Origin: an uncultured Lachnospiraceae bacterium
GTDB taxonomy: Bacteria; Bacillota_A; Clostridia; Lachnospirales; Lachnospiraceae
Direction: 5' to 3'
DNA length: 15,897 nt
Assembly: GCA_910585655.1 (NCBI GenBank)
Contig: CAJUFW010000041.1
Span: 5,396 to 21,292, forward strand
The notes under the pieces are model-generated. The model worked only from the letters and a program-made list of their open reading frames with translations. It searched no databases and had not been told where the DNA came from. Shown piece by piece: positions 14,016 to 15,897 of the stretch. Positions within the stretch are counted from its first letter, which is position 1. Each line of letters opens with the position of its first letter. Made by a program: the position numbers and the translations under genes.

Positions 14016-15752
14016 ATGCTGTTATTGCGTGCGGAAAATCTAAAAAAAATATATGGCGATCGGACGGTGTTAGAAGTCAGGGAGCTGACCGTCTATACCG
14101 GGAACCGGATCGGGGTAGTAGGAGCGAACGGAGCGGGAAAGAGTACGTTGTTTCAAATCCTTGCAGGAGAGTTAGAGCCGGAGGAGGGATTGGTGCAGCG
14201 ATATGGCGGAATTGCTTATTGCAGGCAGTTTGAAGAATCGTCATCAGACGATGCAGAATGCTTTTTAAGCGGCGGCGAGGAGATGCGACGGAAGCTGGCA
14301 GAAGTCTTTGCAAAAGAGCGGCATGTGCTGTTGCTAGACGAGCCGACAGCCAATTTGGACAGCGAAGGAATCAGACGTCTGCTTCAGCAGTTAGGACAGG
14401 TAGAGACTTTTTTGTGTATCAGTCATGATCGGGATCTGCTGACGAAGGTATGCACCCATATTTTGGAAGTGACAGAAGGAAAGCTGCATTTGTACCCGGG
14501 AAATTATAAGGATTATGAGCAGCAAAAGAGAGAGGAACGGGACAAGGCAGAACGGGATTATGAAGCTTATATAGAAGAAAAGAGCCGTCTGCAGGCGGTC
14601 TACCGGCAAAAGCGGGAATCGGCAGAACGGATGGTAAAAATCCCTAAAAATATGACGCCTCGAGAGGCAAGGCTGCGGGATTTTCTGACCTTTTCCGGGC
14701 GGAACAGCAGTGGAAAGCAAAAAAATATGAATCGGGCGGCAGACAATATCAAAAAGCGGATCGAGCATATGGAAGTCAAAGAAAAGCCAAAGCAGGAGGC
14801 GCTCATGCGGCTGGCGTTTGAACGAACCGATCCACCGGAGAGCAAACGGGTATTAGAGCTAAAAGATTTGACGTTTGCTTATGGGGAGCGGGTCTTGTTT
14901 GAACAGACTGGTTTTTCTATGAGCAACCGCAAACGAACGGCGCTTTTAGGAGAAAACGGGAGTGGGAAAACGACGCTGTTACGGTTGTTAGAGGAAGCAT
15001 ATGAAAGGGATAGGGCGGAGGCGGATACGCTCTGCCGGAAGGTGTCAGGATCGGAGACGACGCAGACAGAGTATGCTTTGCGATTTGTGCCAAAGGCAAG
15101 ACTGGGAGTGTTAAAGCAGGATTTTTCCCAAATAGATCCTAAAAAAACCGTTCTGGAAAATGCAATGGCTGACAGCGTACAGCTTCCGGCAGCCGTCAAG
15201 TCAGTGCTGGCAGGGCTTTTGTTTGATCCGGATAGCTGGGGGAAGAAAGCGGCTGTTTTAAGCGGCGGGGAACGGATGAGACTGGCGTTTGCCATGCTGC
15301 TCGTTTCTCCGGCAAATGTGCTGTTTTTGGATGAACCTACCAATTATCTGGATTTGCAGTCGATCGAGGCGTTAGAGCGTCAGCTCGTCGGATATGGAGG
15401 AGCTGTCTTGTTTGTCTCGCATGATCGGGAGTTTGTACGTCATACCGCGCAGGAGCTTGTGATGATTGAGGAAAAACGTCTGGTAAAATTCGCCGGGACG
15501 CTGACAGAGTATGAAAAAGAGCAGGAGAGGAAGGCGGAGCGCAAGAAGCGGGAAGGAAACCAGAGCCTGGAAGGCAGCGAAAATGGGCAAACCGCACAAA
15601 AACGGGAAGAGGAACGGCTCTGCCTGGAGCTGCGTCAGGCGAAACTTTCCGGGATGTTGGGACACGCGCCTTCCCTGGAAGAAAAGGAGCGGCTGGAAGC
15701 AGAGTTTTGGGAGATTACAAAAAGGCTTCGGGAGAATGAATCTGGAAGATAG
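14016..15752 (+). CDS. ABC-F ribosome-protection protein, Vga/VmlR/CplR-like (antibiotic resistance type)
   Basis: This is a 578-residue soluble protein with two ATPase domains and no membrane segment. The ATG at 14016 was chosen for GGGAGGG 5 nt upstream; an upstream TTG at 13944 extends the frame without a site. Domain 1: Walker A GANGAGKST (36-44), LSGGE (84-88), DEPTANLD from 108. A charged helical linker follows (about residues 165-260, with PKNMTPREARLRDF and SGKQKNMNR), the position of the antibiotic-resistance domain that reaches toward the ribosomal peptidyl-transferase centre. Domain 2: GENGSGKTT (312-320), LSGGE (415-419), DEPTNYLD from 439. Only about a dozen residues separate the Q-loop and signature in domain 1, as I recall for Vga(A). 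Such proteins bind the E site and dislodge lincosamides, pleuromutilins and streptogramin A. A leader peptide and attenuator precede it. The exact drug range is inference. Confidence 0.9.
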   Translation: MLLLRAENLKKIYGDRTVLEVRELTVYTGNRIGVVGANGAGKSTLFQILAGELEPEEGLVQRYGGIAYCRQFEESSSDDAECFLSGGEEMRRKLAEVFAKERHVLLLDEPTANLDSEGIRRLLQQLGQVETFLCISHDRDLLTKVCTHILEVTEGKLHLYPGNYKDYEQQKREERDKAERDYEAYIEEKSRLQAVYRQKRESAERMVKIPKNMTPREARLRDFLTFSGRNSSGKQKNMNRAADNIKKRIEHMEVKEKPKQEALMRLAFERTDPPESKRVLELKDLTFAYGERVLFEQTGFSMSNRKRTALLGENGSGKTTLLRLLEEAYERDRAEADTLCRKVSGSETTQTEYALRFVPKARLGVLKQDFSQIDPKKTVLENAMADSVQLPAAVKSVLAGLLFDPDSWGKKAAVLSGGERMRLAFAMLLVSPANVLFLDEPTNYLDLQSIEALERQLVGYGGAVLFVSHDREFVRHTAQELVMIEEKRLVKFAGTLTEYEKEQERKAERKKREGNQSLEGSENGQTAQKREEERLCLELRQAKLSGMLGHAPSLEEKERLEAEFWEITKRLRENESGR

Positions 15753-15897
15753 AGAAAAAGATTTGAAAAAATTAGAAATAACAGACGTGTGACCACTTTT
15801 TTCAAAACATAGGCAAAGCCAGTGTGTATGCGGGTTTGGAGGGACACGGTAAACGCACGATTTTATGTCTATCCGCCAAAGAAAAAATCTGATATAT
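15753..15897. other. Right-edge stretch without a recognisable gene
   Basis: The last 145 bp show no coding frame with a ribosome binding site. A T6 run at about 15798-15803 follows only a three-base stem, which is too weak to call a terminator for the ABC-F gene. Confidence 0.4.

Noticed and set aside
15785..15805. Terminator after the ABC-F gene
   Set aside because: Only a three-base stem (GTG/CAC) precedes the T run, which is too weak to support a call.
15635..15847. A 70-codon minus-strand frame at the right edge
   Set aside because: It overlaps the ABC-F C-terminus and has no ribosome binding site or family resemblance.

Overview
The window looks like chromosomal DNA of a Gram-positive clostridium, probably Lachnospiraceae-like. 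The reasons are AGGAGG-type ribosome binding sites, an RsgI-type anti-sigma factor, an intracellular GH78 rhamnosidase beside a membrane-bound AraC-type regulator and a LipO-like sugar-binding lipoprotein, and a Vga/VmlR/CplR-like ABC-F protein. Taxonomy is inferred from gene style only. No rRNA, tRNA, CRISPR array, insertion sequence or phage gene was seen.

Left block (1-3377, all minus strand, transcribed right to left): a TetR-type regulator, an ABC-2 type ATPase and its permease form one export operon. They are followed by an ECF-like sigma factor whose stop overlaps (ATGA) the start of an RsgI-like membrane anti-sigma factor that runs off the left edge.

Middle block (3458-5879, plus strand): a 70-residue two-helix membrane protein has its own consensus promoter. 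After it comes a stretch of about 420 bp holding two tiny overlapping ORFs and an intrinsic terminator. Then come the ribosome-assembly GTPase RsgA and an AT-richer type II toxin-antitoxin pair (DUF2281-like antitoxin, PIN-domain toxin).

Sugar block (5955-13690, plus strand): an inverted repeat overlaps an extended -10 promoter, followed by a 1193-residue cytoplasmic alpha-L-rhamnosidase. Next is a two-TM sensor/AraC regulator whose DNA-binding domain is separated from the sensor by a -1 frameshift near 11280. Last is a carbohydrate-binding lipoprotein with no permease genes beside it, closed by a strong terminator. The likely role is uptake and intracellular cleavage of rhamnose-containing glycans or glycosides.

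Right block (13692-15752, plus strand): a consensus sigma-A promoter with an inverted repeat over its -35 drives a leader of about 290 nt. The leader holds a 39-codon ORF with a perfect Shine-Dalgarno, alternative RNA pairings, a U-tract terminator inside the leader ORF, and a segment able to sequester the Shine-Dalgarno of the downstream ABC-F gene. This looks like an antibiotic-responsive attenuator controlling a ribosome-protection ABC-F protein, and it is the most interesting object in the window. The last 145 bp hold no recognisable gene.
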